Source: Agelaius tricolor
Taxonomy: Eukaryota; Chordata; Aves; Passeriformes; Icteridae
Assembly (NCBI GenBank): GCA_023055355.1
Contig: JALJCS010000002.1
Coordinates: 85,895,001-85,959,000, forward strand
Reading direction: 5' to 3'
Length of the DNA stretch: 64,000 bases
The translations under genes and the position numbers were made by a program. Below are positions 36,901 through 48,180 of this stretch, one piece after another. The first letter of the stretch is position 1, and each line of letters starts with the position of its first letter. The notes below the pieces were generated by a model. The model did no database searches. It was given only the letters and a program-made list of their open reading frames with translations, and was not told where the DNA came from.

Positions 36901-39900
36901 CCAACATGCTGCCATCACCATCCTCCAGGTTCCTGTTTAAGATGGCCCTTGGCTCAAGCAGAAACTTTGCTTTCAATCAAAGCATTGCAAAAATCCTTGT
37001 CTTTTCTTGATGTGGAAATCACAAATTTTGTCAGCTTGAAGGATCTGCATCAGTCCTTTTTTCCATTTGAAATTGTAACAAGCAAAACTGTTTAACACAC
37101 ACTGACAAGTTCTTATTATGTCTGCCTAAAAGATTTCAATTGAAATTCAATAACAAAAGTCTTTGTGCACTTGAATTCTATTGCCATTAATACTAGCTGA
37201 TCAAGTGAAAACAAATGGGATACATCAAGTATAACTCTAAACAGAGAAAACAGCAGCCCAAACTAATGAATTTGGAGTTCTGCTTTATCAAACAAAAGTA
37301 AAAAAAAAAAATGAAAAATAATCAGATTTGCTGCAATCAAGCCAAACTAAGCATTTTGTAATATAACTACAAAGTGCTGCAAAGTTTGTCAGAGCTTCTG
37401 CCCTGAAAGTTCCCAGGAATTTTAGAAGATTAAAAGGTGGTTTAGTTCAGATTTTGTCCAACCTTATTACCTGCTTATCAATAAATATGGACCAAGTCTT
37501 ACCTGAGGATGTGGGGGTAGCAGTGGTTCTGCCTCTTGTTGCTGGAGATGCCTCCTGCCCTCTTGAACTGCCACCCCTGATGGGATTTGGGGCTGTTTTG
37601 CACCTTTGCTTGGTGCCTTCACCTGTGGCTGGGGAAAGGCAGGCTGGTAGACAGTCCACAGGAATTTCTGACACACTTTTGTTTCTGCACACCACAGTGG
37701 CATTTTACTGGCTTAGAGGGATTTTCTGCCAGGGGTATTTTGCCTGTTGAGGTCAGAGTCTTCTGCATTTACTTTCAGGTCTTTCACATCTACAGCTACT
37801 GATGGAAACTTGATTCTCAGGTCATATATTTAGGAAATGACTGTACCTACAATGTCTGACCATAGGCATTTAAAGTTTCCAAAGATTAGGTCCACTGTGC
37901 ATTCTTAGGACCTTAGCTTGCTTGTCAAGAAAAGAACATTGAGAAGAAAATAATTGTGTGTTGGTGTACAGAAAACGTGTTTGTAACACTGTATCTTTGA
38001 CATCCTGAAGCCAAGTATATTAGTCTCAGCTTAAAAGAACACTTAGATCTGCTGTCCTTAAAGCTGGCAGAGCACATACCTCCTAATCAATAGAGAGCTC
38101 TTGTGAAGGCCAGACAGAAATCAGTCACAAATCAAGAGATGCAGGTAATGACTAAACAGCTCATTATCCTTTAACACTTGTTTATTCAATGGCCTAATGT
38201 CATATGCAACTGAGAGAACATCAGAAATTAGGGCAATTCTACTCCTCCTCAAGATGTCCGGAAGGCAAATTGTACTAATGGAATGATTATCCATCCCTAT
38301 GGTGCCAATAAATCCTGGTGTAAGTCTTTATTCAGAAAGACTTAAGGACTCCTCAACAAATTCTTTAGGCTGGGGAAAAGGATTCTGCTCTGCCAGACAA
38401 GGAAAGATGGCCTGGCTGCAAACCCTAGATGCTGATCTTGCCTCAGTTGTCAGTGGCACCCACCTCAACTCCTTCCAACAGCCAACATTGATTTGGCCTT
38501 TCTTACCCACCCTTCACTTCATCTCCTTTTTATTTTGGAACCTCATATGACATTCCTGATTCCCCACTTACATTCACAGTGCTCTGTCTTGTCTTCCCTT
38601 CCCCATTCCTGCTCCACCAGGCAAATTCATTAGCAATTAAGCAGTGCCTCCTGGGATGTAAACCACCAGCCTTAAACACAAGTCTAACAGTAGTAAAAGG
38701 GCAAGTTTGGGCTCCTTCAGTCTCTGCAATATCTTCTCCATCAATGAAGTACCAGAAGTGCTACCAGACCTCTCTCCCCACAAGGGGAGCTCAGTGCAGG
38801 AGAACCCCACAGATGTGAAGGTTGGTTGGTCTCCAACCCCCACTAGGAGGGCTCCAACTGTTCCTTAGGGAGCTGTGATCACCCTCCAGTTTGAGGACAG
38901 CTTTAAGCAGAACAGAACTAATAATCTCTTTAACTAAGGTACAGATGGGTCTTCACAGTGCCAGGCAAGTGAAGGTGCCATGGTGGTATCTCTCACCATG
39001 CTGCTGGGGCAAGAGGTCCTCGGTGGAAAGCTGGAGTTGTGGAAAAGATCAAAGAAGCTGCCTTTTCCTGGACTAATGGGTGGCCTCTATATCTTCATTC
39101 ACAGGGAAGTGGAGGGAAAGGATGTAGAATGCTGTCTTGTTCAAACAGAGAAAGGACAGCAGGTACAACTGCTCTGAGCCCCTACCTCAAATGGCAGAGA
39201 GAGTCCCTCATCCACTCCAGGAAAAGCCTCTGCTTCCTATCCATCCTATGATGTCTCACAGCCAATTCACAGAGCCCTGTCACTCAGGGCCCCTGTCCTG
39301 TGCTGCAGTAACTTTCATCAGGAAACCTCACTTTGCTGCCTACCAGCTACAGCCTCAACTCCTCACCCCATATGGGCCATGCCCAGTGTCTGAAGAGACA
39401 TTTGGGCTCATCCCATGGAAAACCTGCAGTGACCTTCCTCCCACACCAGCAGTGACCCCTGGGAAGAGGCAGCTGCAGAACTACTGTGGTTTCTGTGTCA
39501 CTGCAGAGATGGGTTGCAGGGATAAATGTCTTTGTATCGTCTCAGTGTGCAGCACTGAACAGTCAGTTCCTCCTCCAAAACACTGAGATTTCTATTAGAT
39601 AGAGTCTACAAATCAGTCTCTTCTACTGACCTGGCTTGTAACTGCAGCAAACATGGGAAATCACCTTCCTATTTCAAATTCTCTTTGAAACCCTCTTTTA
39701 GTGCACTGGCCACTTGAAGGGCAAAAGCTGGGGCACAAACGACGAAGGGGAAAGCAAAGTTCATTATTGTGCTAGACAGCCAAAAGCTGCAGTGCTCTGC
39801 CAGTCACACAAGGATCCCACTATGGTCTCTGGATGCTGCATCACCACTTGGCCCTCAGGTTGTTTGTGCCTCCTTGGCCCTGTGCTGCACTCATGCATGA

Positions 39901-40079
39901 GCTCAGCAAGCTCAAGCAGGGCACTCTCATAAAACACACAGCACCCCATGGCAGCCCCCTCTGCTGCATACTCAGCCAGGGCTCTCCAAAGCCAGACTCA
40001 GGACTGTTGCCTTTCTAGCCTCACCTTATGGTAGGGAAAGTAATCCAGTGGAAACTCTGCTTGGGGTCTCTGCATTCTC
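33991..40079. other. Long non-genic stretch
   Basis: About 6 kb with no gene or transposon I can name. It includes an (AT)n tract at 34999-35018 and an A-run near 37303-37312. The longest frames (127 codons at 35460-35843 -, 98 at 37454-37750 +, 149 at 39137-39586 +) lack motifs and overlap frames on the other strand. 37450-37740 and 38800-39600 are more GC-rich than their surroundings, for no identified reason. Confidence 0.5.
34999..35018. repeat. (AT)n tract
   Basis: About twenty bases of alternating A/T within AT-rich surroundings. Confidence 0.9.
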
Positions 40080-40800
40080 CATTTGTCAAGTCTTTTTTAT
40101 TTTCAGGTCTTTGAAGAGCTCCAGAGGAAATTATACAGGTCTCTCACTCTGTTTCCAATGCCTTCTGCATCAGAGGAATTTGCCTTTAAAATGGGCTTAG
40201 TAATTGCCAGCTTTCCTGCATTCCTTTATCCCTGAGATTAGTTTCCTCAGAGACCTTACCAGTTCCCCAAGTCTGCTGAAGTCTACTTTTTTTGAATCAT
40301 TATCCATATTCAGCTGGACTAGCTTTTTCCCTTGGAATAATGAACTTTATAATTTCATGTTTGCTTTTATCCAAATTACCACCCAATCTATGGATTGTCA
40401 GGCTGTTAGTCTCTGCTAGTCAGAAACAGGCTTAAGGCAGCTGCTCCCTTGCCCATTTGCTCACACCTTCTGAAACAGCATCATCTTCACCACATCCAAG
40501 AACATAATAGATCATCCGTATCTAGCTGTGTTGCTCTTGGTGGAGGTATCACAGCAATTATCACATCTAACTACTGCAGGAGATGTCCTACTGATATCTC
40601 TTCCTGTTGCCTGGGGAAAAAAAAATAGCCACTTCCTGTACCAATGAGCTGATCAGTAATAAAATCCCTGATTATTGTCCCTGGTTTTCTTGCTTTACCA
40701 GAAATTTTCAACCAATCTCTCTCCTGTTCTATCCCAAGCACCAGGGCTTGGTACTCAGTGCCTCCCTTGTCCTCAGTTGTACCTCCTGGACAAATCTTCC
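40080..40800 (-). mobile_element. Possible very old LINE remnant
   Basis: The + strand has a diffuse resemblance to antisense CR1 ORF2 in the endonuclease-to-RT linker: CCAGTTCCCCAAGTCTGCTGAAGTCTAC, a TAATGAACTTTATAATTTCATG-type stretch, and CATATCTAGCTGTGTTGCT-like sequence. The order fits, but identity is low by eye and no protein motif is legible. It could be chance similarity. Confidence 0.3.
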
Positions 40801-40960
40801 ATACCATTCCTCAGTTGCCATGGCGTGCCCCACAAGACTGCCATTAAGGTTATGGTTCTGCCTCCATGTTTTACAATATACTATATTTTTTATTATTTTC
40901 TTTTAGGAATGAAAAGGATAAAGTTTAATAGATTAAATAATGTAAAAAATTTTGGTACAA

Positions 40961-41035
40961 CATAGAATCACAGAATATCCTGCACTGGAAGGGACCCGCA
41001 AAGATCTTTGAGTCCAGCTCCTGAAAGGATATAGG
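40961..41035 (-). mobile_element. CR1 LINE 3'-end fragment
   Basis: The + strand reads CATAGAATCACAGAATATCC, then CACTGGAAGGGACCCGCAAA and GATCTTTGAGTCCAGCTCCTG, the antisense of the CR1 terminus. Only about 75 bases remain before the A-rich tract starts at about 41100. Confidence 0.88.
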
Positions 41036-41100
41036 AAGGGCTTGCTCTGCAAAAAGTTGCATGTGGGGATAAATGGAAAACACAAAGTCAAAAAAACCCG

Positions 41101-41186
41101 CAAAAATTAAAACCAAAAAAAAAAAAAAAAACAAATAAACAAACCCCCCAACAAACAAACAAACAAAACAAACAAACAAAAAAAAA
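41101..41186. repeat. A-rich / (CAAA)n low-complexity tract
   Basis: An A17-like run is followed by CAAA/CAAAC units with a short C-run. C and A make up nearly all of this strand. It lies about 65 bases from the CR1 end at 40961-41035, but CR1 does not carry poly(A), so it is treated as separate. Confidence 0.9.
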
Positions 41187-42169
41187 GCCCCAACACCCTT
41201 AGTTTTGGCATGTAGGTTGCTGAAAAGCTGGAAATCCCACATTGCAACAGGTAAACAAAGAGACTACATAATTTCTTGGATGGACCCCACATACTGGTTT
41301 CTCCTGGCTTAACACCAACATGACTGTGGAATCCCCTTGTATATTAGAGAGAAGGAGCAAGCTAAAGGGCTGCAGCTCCTCATTGACCATATGAGGAAAA
41401 TCTCATTTTTTCATTACACATTTTTTCCCATGAAAGGGAAGAATGAAAGCTAACAGATGCTTTCTTCATGAAAACTCTATTTTCTTTAGTGTTTCTTGTC
41501 AGAAGTCAAGCGTGCAATTCCTTCTGGCCAGACAGACCTTTCACGTGCAGTATAAATCTTCTGCATCTCTTGGAAGAGGATTTGGAAGCCTTCCGGGCAG
41601 GGAAAATATCTACAGCAGTTCCCACTGGATTAAAATTACTTCTATTCTCCACTTCAATAGATTAAGGTGATCTGCACAGACTGTGCCTTCTACAGGTTTT
41701 CTAGATGCCACTGCTTTCATGGCCTTATAGAGATGCTCACTTTTCCTGTGAGCATTTTTGGCCCTGTGTCTTTAGACACATTTGATCTTCCTCTCCTGTG
41801 CTCCACCCCAGAAATGGCTGCACTGAACTGGGTACTGACTGTAGTTATGTGTGAAGTACTTGATCTCTTAGGATAAAAGGTGCAATTTGAATGCAAAACA
41901 CTCTGAAAGCTTCCCACTTCTAATGGTTTTGCTTTCCCACGCTGGAAAATATCACGGATGTTCATTTCAATTTTTATTTTGTTTCCACTTTTGTGGTCCT
42001 TACTAAACTGAGGAATGCATATCATCTGGGAGAGGGAAAGGGCTATCTGAGTCTCAATCCAGACTCCCACCTGCCAGATAACTTCTGGTCTGAGTAATGG
42101 TACCAGCCATTTCCAAATTCTGAATAAGCCTGGTCTTAGAGGGCCATCCAAAGATTGCCATGCAACCTT
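41187..42169. other. Non-genic stretch
   Basis: Nothing recognised. The 161-codon minus frame at 41717-42202 runs into the CR1 scrap to its right and has no protein motif of its own. Confidence 0.5.
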
Positions 42170-42300
42170 TGTAGTGTGTAGGGCTAGAAGAAATATCTGC
42201 AAGCTGACTAGTCCAACCCCTTGGCCTCAGAAAAAATTAACCCTCTCTTTGACAATTGTTTCCACCTGTCTTCTACCCATCAGTATTCTTTAACTGGGTT
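42170..42300 (-). mobile_element. Old CR1-type LINE 3'-end fragment
   Basis: The + strand reads GTAGGGCTAGAAGAAATATC, then CTAGTCCAACCCCTTGGCCTCAG and GACAATTGTTTCCACCTGTCTTC, which follows the antisense of an older CR1 terminus (GGGCTGGAAGGGACCTC ... CTAGTCCAACCCC ... GACAGGTGTTTGTC). Diverged but in the right order. Confidence 0.7.
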
Positions 42301-42504
42301 TATAGCAGATGATAACCAAGATAGCCAAGTCCATATTCACAGCACTCCACCCTTTGCACACACTGCTTGAGTTTGCTATAGACATTTGGTACTCTGGGAT
42401 GACTTAGCAAATACCCAGACAAACCACCCAGAGTGCAGCAAGAACCATACCATCTTGGAATTTAGGAGTGGTATTCTCCAATTTAGTCTTCCCACTGAAA
42501 TCAC

Positions 42505-42872
42505 TCCAAACCATGTGCCTCTCGCTCACTCCCCCCTCTCATGTGGCAGGCTTGAGAGGAGACTTGGAGACACAAAAGGTAAAGATCACAGGTTGAGACA
42601 AGAACAATTTACTAGACACAGCAATGAATAAGAAAATAAACAGTAAGATCAACAATACTGTCGTGTACAAGAAATGAATTTTTCACTCATGGGTTGTCAA
42701 CCCCACCAACACCCAATCATTCACTCATCAGGCTACCCCAAACACAAAGGGACCCTTTCCCCCATTTCTGGAAAATGATGTGATGTCATACAGAATAATC
42801 CAGGTTCCCTGGCTACTCCCCCCTCCTGGCTACTGCAAAAAAATTGACCCTGTCTAGACTGGAACCAGGACA
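42505..42872 (-). mobile_element. Diverged solo LTR of an endogenous retrovirus
   Basis: Read on the - strand it starts TGTCCTGGTTCCAGTCTAGAC at 42872 and follows the same plan as the better-preserved LTR at 52158-52771. An ACCTGTGATCTTTACC-like region and a GAGTGAGCGAGAGGC stretch correspond to its GGTTGAGA...CTCACTCCC portion. The left boundary is uncertain. Several indels shorten it relative to its relative. No internal retroviral genes are seen next to it. Confidence 0.6.
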
Positions 42873-45182
42873 AGCTGGCATTGCCACCCTCAAGGAGACA
42901 TGGCAGCAGACACCACTGTCATTTGGAAAGGAGCCTTGCAGATGCCCAGCAACTGAAACAGCCTGCATGAAACAGCTCTTCTACCATGGGGGCAGTGATA
43001 GGATCTCCCTGTGCAGCCCCAAACCATGCTGGTCTGCCAGCAGAGACATACACACCAGCTTCTCACCAAGCATGGCCATGCCCAGCACCCGCTGTCCCCA
43101 TGCCTGCACGGGGCTCGCCCAGCTCCCTCTATTCAGGAGCACTCTCAGCGGCCAGGTTTTGGATTCTGCCTCAGATTGCTTGGTGAATAATGATCTTTAA
43201 TCACAACCAGCCAAAGTCACTCTCAGATTATTTCATTTGCCTGCCTGTAGCTCCACAGTAAAATACATATGTTATCATCGTCGTTTTCTCATTTTGTTCC
43301 ATTGCAAGAGTCTCAGATGGGGCTGGGTTCCCTGGGCTTTGATGTGTGTTTTTTTAAACTGCATGAGAACTATATTTAGTTTCAGTTCACTTGCAGTGTC
43401 AGGCTTCCCTGTCGTGGCCCTCTGCCTTTACCTTGGCAGTGTTACAAGATCCAATTATGGCTTAAAAATCTGGCTGTGGAGAAGCAAAACTGCTGGCTTT
43501 TCTTCATTACTAAACAAGGACCTTCTGTTGTCCACAACACGTGCTTGACGTGAAACAATTTAGGGGGCCCTTGAAGAGGCAGTTCTGCTGCTGTCCTGCC
43601 TTCATGATCTCTTGAAGTCCTCAAAGTCTTAAAGACTTTCCTGCTATAAAAGCCCACAAAGTCTTTGGTGTAAAAACAGAGCTCAGTCCCCCTTTGCTGA
43701 TCTCTTCTTTCACTTCCAGTCTGACCTGCCTGAGGATTTTTAAGTAAATCCTAGTTTACTTAAGAAAAAAAAAAAAAAGGGATGGAAGTGGGAACACTCA
43801 TTTGAAGCCAAATGACCTATTACAGACACATCCACTTACCCTATGGGCTGAATTGTAGTACTCTGCCTTGAAGCCAACACAATGAACCAACATTTCTCAG
43901 GGAATACGAAAGGAGGGGGTTTTATTCCCTTGGTTTTCCAGTACCATTTACAGTAGGTTTTATGTTACCCTGGTTAACAGTCAGCTTCTGGCTAACACAT
44001 ATTAGATTCACCCACAAAACAAAACATTTTCTTTTCTGACATTGGATGTGAAGGATATGTTTGTTTTAAAGTGACTGTCTTGTTAATATGTTTCATTGAA
44101 TTATACACCCTATAAAGAAATGTTGTCCCATTATTAATATATACTATAGCAATATCCAAGAAAAACTTCTGGAGAAAATAATACAGTGAAAAGCCAGCTC
44201 TGTCTGCACTTTACATCTTTTCTTTTTTTTTTTCTTGAGCAATGCTTTATGTTTCCTTGAACATAAAGGAGATATTGTCAGCCCACAATTTTAAGAATTT
44301 TACTTTCCAGGTCAAAAGAAAAACAAGAGAATTTGTGCTACTTTCTCCTCAAAAATGGGTTTGGGGTACTTTAAGTTATGACTATATTTCTCTGGTTGAA
44401 ATCTACTACCAATGTATTGCAATTGTTGTTCACTTGACACATAATTGTCATGGAAGAAGCACCTAAGTGACACTGACCTCTAATGATATTACAAAGTCAC
44501 ACATTAAGAGCCCTGTTTAGGACCAAGAACAAGTCAAGATCCTGATGTCATCTTCCTCAAGGTGGCTGTCCCCAAGTCACTTCCACCAGGTAGGTGGAGC
44601 AGCACACACTGGTCACTTCACCATCAGAGGACACGGGGATGCTGGGGATATCAGGATACCCCCCCAGCTCACCCAGGCCTGGCTTACATACAGAAATTGC
44701 CAGCCCTTAATGCTTTGAGTGCTATATGCTGATTTAGCTTAATTTGGGAACAAACTCAATTAAGCTGAATCAATTTTAGCTACTAAAGGGGTTGTACTGA
44801 CTAAACTGAATTACTTTAGAAACCTATTTAGTTAAATTGTAACAATTTGCGTATGCAGACAGACTTCCATTTAGCACACACTATCATTGGCTTTATTCGA
44901 AAGAATAAAACCCCTTGCAGAATACGCCTCTTTCAACACTTGTATAAGGCACTGCATCTCAAAGGCAGATGTCTGCACACATATGGGCTTGTATGTGCAC
45001 ACATACACACATCATTTCTTACAGACTCCTCCCTCAGTCAAATTTTCCCACATTTTGCCTAATATCCAGCAAAGGTGACTCAGCCCAAGTCCTTGACATT
45101 TTTTAAAAAATGTGGTAAAATTTACATTCATGCTCATGAACACTGAGTGGTTTTGAGTTGGACTTCACAAGTAAGGCATCAG
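42873..45182. other. Non-genic stretch
   Basis: Nothing recognised. A GC-richer patch with scattered CpGs at 43080-43160 coincides with a 118-codon frame (42844-43200 +) of no known family. A-run at 43765-43778. Confidence 0.5.
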
Positions 45183-45480
45183 CAGCCTGGAGAAGGGGAA
45201 ACTGAGGGAAGATCTCAGCTGTCTACAGCTTCCTCAGGGGGAAAAGGAAGGGGCAGACACTGATCCCTTCTCTGTAGTGACCAGTGACAGGATCCCAGAG
45301 AATGGCATGAAGATGTTTCAGGGGAAGTTTAAGTTAGATATTTGGAAAAAGCGTTGGACAACCCTCTCAGGCACATAGTATGGTTCTTGGGGCTGTCTTG
45401 AGCAGGGCCAGAAGTTGGACTCTATTATCTTTATGGTTCCATTCAAATCAGGATATTTTATGATTCTATGCTTCTATGAT
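45183..45480 (+). mobile_element. CR1 LINE 3'-end fragment with a deletion
   Basis: The sense strand reads AGCCTGGAGAAGGGGAAACTG, GAAGATCTCAGCTGTCTACAG, then AGTGACAGGATCCCAGAGAATGG. At GGAAAAAGCGTTGGACAA, about 45342-45360, it jumps over the usual CAGAGGGTGGT...AAGAAGCG segment. It continues with CTCTCAGGCACATAGTATGG and ends ATTTTATGATTCTATGCTTC. This is a CR1 thumb end to 3' UTR with a short internal deletion. Confidence 0.92.
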
Positions 45481-46919
45481 CTTGAGAAGACCTATTTTCC
45501 CTTCTTTTCACATCTCTTTTCCTCCAGCACAGATGAAGGCACATGCACAGCGTAACAGGCCTGTGGAGGCTGTGATCCCCCAGCTGCTCTGCTCTGTGAT
45601 GGAGGGTGCCCCAGTGGGCACAAGGCAGGACAGGGACCTCAGCCCTCTCAGCACCTCAGTTCAGAACAGGGACCAGCCAAGGGCAAATGCACTTAGATTA
45701 GTCCCTGCTGTACTGGCTTGCACTGCCACTTTATGCCCCTTATCTATCTGAGATGGAGTCAGGAGCTACTCTTCACCTCTTCCCAGCCTCTGGTTACAGG
45801 ATAAGGAACAACAGTGCATTCCCTCACATCAGATGGGACTGGTGGGGAAGAGGAGGAGCAGCATTCTGTCAGCCCTAGCAGCATTTCAAGGGCAGATCTG
45901 GGGGCTGACAAGATTTCTATTGTCATGAAACCACATCCAGTTCTCTTTCTGCATTGGCCATTCACACAAATACAGCAGATCTCAAGTACCCTTTAAATAG
46001 ATAAATTTTTTCCTTTGTGCCATACCCATGCCAAAAACACAGGGCATTGAAGAGCCCATCTACCTGTGCTATGAAGTCACAGCAGTTTCCTAAGGCAGAA
46101 AATTGTTCTGGTGGCTTAGTGGTCAATGCATCATCCCTTCATCTTCCTCAAAAGATGTCTTCCTAAAAGAAGTTCTAACCAAATAGGTTTAAATATAAGT
46201 CCCAGGCTTTCTTTTTGTTTCCTGTTTTATAGCACTGGGAAACTAAAATGTGATACTGGAAACATGGTCCAGGCTGTCTTTGTACTCTGCTGAGGCAGAA
46301 GTCTGGGCAAGCATCCCTCCATCACTCGTGCTGCCTCCCACGTCGCACACTTTGATACAACTGGGTGCTGATAAAATTGCAGTTTGCAGAAGCAATATCC
46401 CTGTTCCTTTCCTGTGATTTCAGCTTCCCAAGGATTAAAGTGGTTTCTCTGAAGGAACCTCAGTACACATCGCAACACCAAAGCTCAGCAAGGACAGAAA
46501 CTTCCTTTGTTGTGCAAAGTTATGACAGGAAATAACACTGGGTTGGACTGATAAGCCTTTCACATTCACCTGCTGTGTATCAAATGTTTGGGAAAGGTGT
46601 GTAGCAGGCTATTCGAAGTCAGCTATTCACTGCCAAGGCTTTATAGCAGCTTTATAGATGGCAGGCTTCTGAATGCAAATAAATTTATATCTCTTCCACA
46701 AAGTAAGTTTGAAAATTGTATTGATAATGTCTCTGTAATATGACTGCCTGACTGACGTTAGTATTACAGCTGCATCCATTGCTGCCAAAAACAAGCCTGT
46801 GATGAAACAAACACCACTTTATTTTTAATACCATGGCAGTTCTGTGTTGAAATATTTTTTTGGATTGCCAGACACCAGCACTTGTGATCAGATCCTGTTG
46901 GATCACAGAGGTTTCCAAG
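45481..46919. other. Non-genic stretch
   Basis: Nothing recognised. A GGGTTGGACTGATAAGCC phrase near 46541 could be a tiny CR1 scrap, but it is too short to call. Confidence 0.5.
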
Positions 46920-47245
46920 TTCCCCGTCAGTGTTTACATAGTGTGAGCGTCTGTTGTATTTCATATGGGATTAAGTATAATCAAAATTCATGTTACCCTT
47001 TGCAAGCTAGCATCAGAGGAAGGCATGCATATTTCAGCTAATTAATTAACAGGATGAATGTGTTAACGTGAGCCTCTTGAGACTCAGGTTAATAACCCAC
47101 TAAGGGTCGTATTTGCAAGCGGCAAAGCTTCTGTGGCTATATAGTGAGCCATAAATTATGGGCGAGGCCATTTTCTTTTCCAGTCCTGACTATCTAGATT
47201 CGGGGGGTTGTTGCAACTCTGCTTTCACAGAAGGGCGAGGTTTGG
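46920..47245. promoter_or_regulatory. Candidate conserved noncoding block
   Basis: CpG density is higher than in the surroundings (at least six CpGs in 47060-47240). There is a TAATTAATTAAC stretch at about 47039-47050. A palindrome-like CCATAA-A-TTATGG at 47149-47161 carries two ATAAA-type half sites of the sort bound by CDX and posterior HOX proteins. CTATATAG lies just to its left. No repeat or coding signature is visible. Its identity as an enhancer is inference. Confidence 0.28.
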
Positions 47246-48105
47246 TTTCTTTTCCTTGTTTTACTCCTAACTCTTTCTGTGTAACTCATTAAAACCCTCT
47301 GAATGGCACTGATCACAGTGTGAGGAAACACAAGGTTCTCTTTTCCACCCACCCACAGGAGGCATGGAGGCTGTTTTGCCTTCATTATCTAGTGCTTCCT
47401 TGGTGTTTCTAAGACAGGGACATTAATTTGTAAGCTTCACACCAGCCAAGCCCATGTCACTGCAAAGAAACACCAAAATGATGTGCTGTGCAGAGCCATT
47501 CCCTCTGCAGAGGCCTGGTGCCAGCTGAAGGCCATCCCTGTTGGAGGTCACCTTCCCACCTCTGCTGCAGAGAGTCTGTGAGCACATTAAGCTACAGAGA
47601 CAGGGACAGTCTGGCCTGTTGCTTGATGAAGGTCTCTCCCTACATCTCCTATAAGATAAGCTGTGGAAGTGGAACAAGCTGAGTTGAAGGAACCCACCTT
47701 AGCATTCTGGGGCCCACTTCCTAGATGGACACACTGAACCTAAAGCCAAAAATTAGGTTCAGCTACAAAATTCAGATGAGAAGCTAAGAATCACTGCATC
47801 ACCTCTCCACATTCCCTGTTCTATGTTCTATGAACATTTTACAGATCTTCAAGATTTTGTAAAGCCCCTGCTAGCCAAAATTTTCTGTGTCTCTAGAGAC
47901 AAGCTGGTGAAAGCCAAGCATGAGATCACAGCAGACTCTACTCTGCTTTCCTTCACACAGCCCACAGCATGAACACATGGAAAACAGCCAAGACCTTCTG
48001 CAAAAAGCAAGGAGACTGCACATCCTTTCTAACACATTTTAATTACAAAAGTGGCACAAAATAAATCCTGAAAGGTCAACATGCAGCTGACAGAGATGGG
48101 GAGCT
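47246..48105. other. Non-genic stretch
   Basis: Nothing recognised. Overlapping short frames at 47423-47682 on both strands show no domain. Confidence 0.5.
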
Positions 48106-48180
48106 GGCTTTCCTTGGCAGTGCTAGGTTAGCAGTTGGAGTCAATGACCTTGGAGGTCTTTGATGATTCCATGACTTTAT
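48106..48180 (+). mobile_element. CR1 LINE 3'-end fragment
   Basis: The sense strand reads GGCTTTCCTTGGCAGTGCTAGG, TTAGCAGTTGGAGTCAATGACC, then TTGGAGGTCTTTGATGATTCC. This matches the end of a CR1 subfamily whose tail runs GGCAGTGCTGGG ... GGTTGGACTCGATGATC ... GGTCTTTTCCAACC. The final repeat is decayed to GATTCCATGAC. Confidence 0.82.

Noticed and set aside
39137..39586. 149-codon + frame as a coding exon
   Set aside because: Composition is unremarkable, other frames overlap it, and I recognise no family. No flanking splice pattern persuaded me.
40961..41186. CR1 fragment plus A-rich/(CAAA)n tract as one retroposon with its tail
   Set aside because: CR1 ends in an 8-mer-like repeat, not poly(A), and here the 3' terminus is at the left end of the fragment, away from the tract.
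41717..42202. 161-codon minus frame as a gene
   Set aside because: Its N-terminal part lies in the old CR1 scrap at 42170-42300 and the remainder has no domain.
42844..43200. 118-codon + frame in a GC-richer patch next to an LTR, considered as retroviral coding sequence
   Set aside because: No retroviral motif. The LTR is on the opposite strand and the start of the frame lies inside the LTR.
44960..45012. Alternating ACACAT/GTATGTGCAC stretch as a microsatellite or hairpin
   Set aside because: Too short and interrupted to call. No consistent unit.
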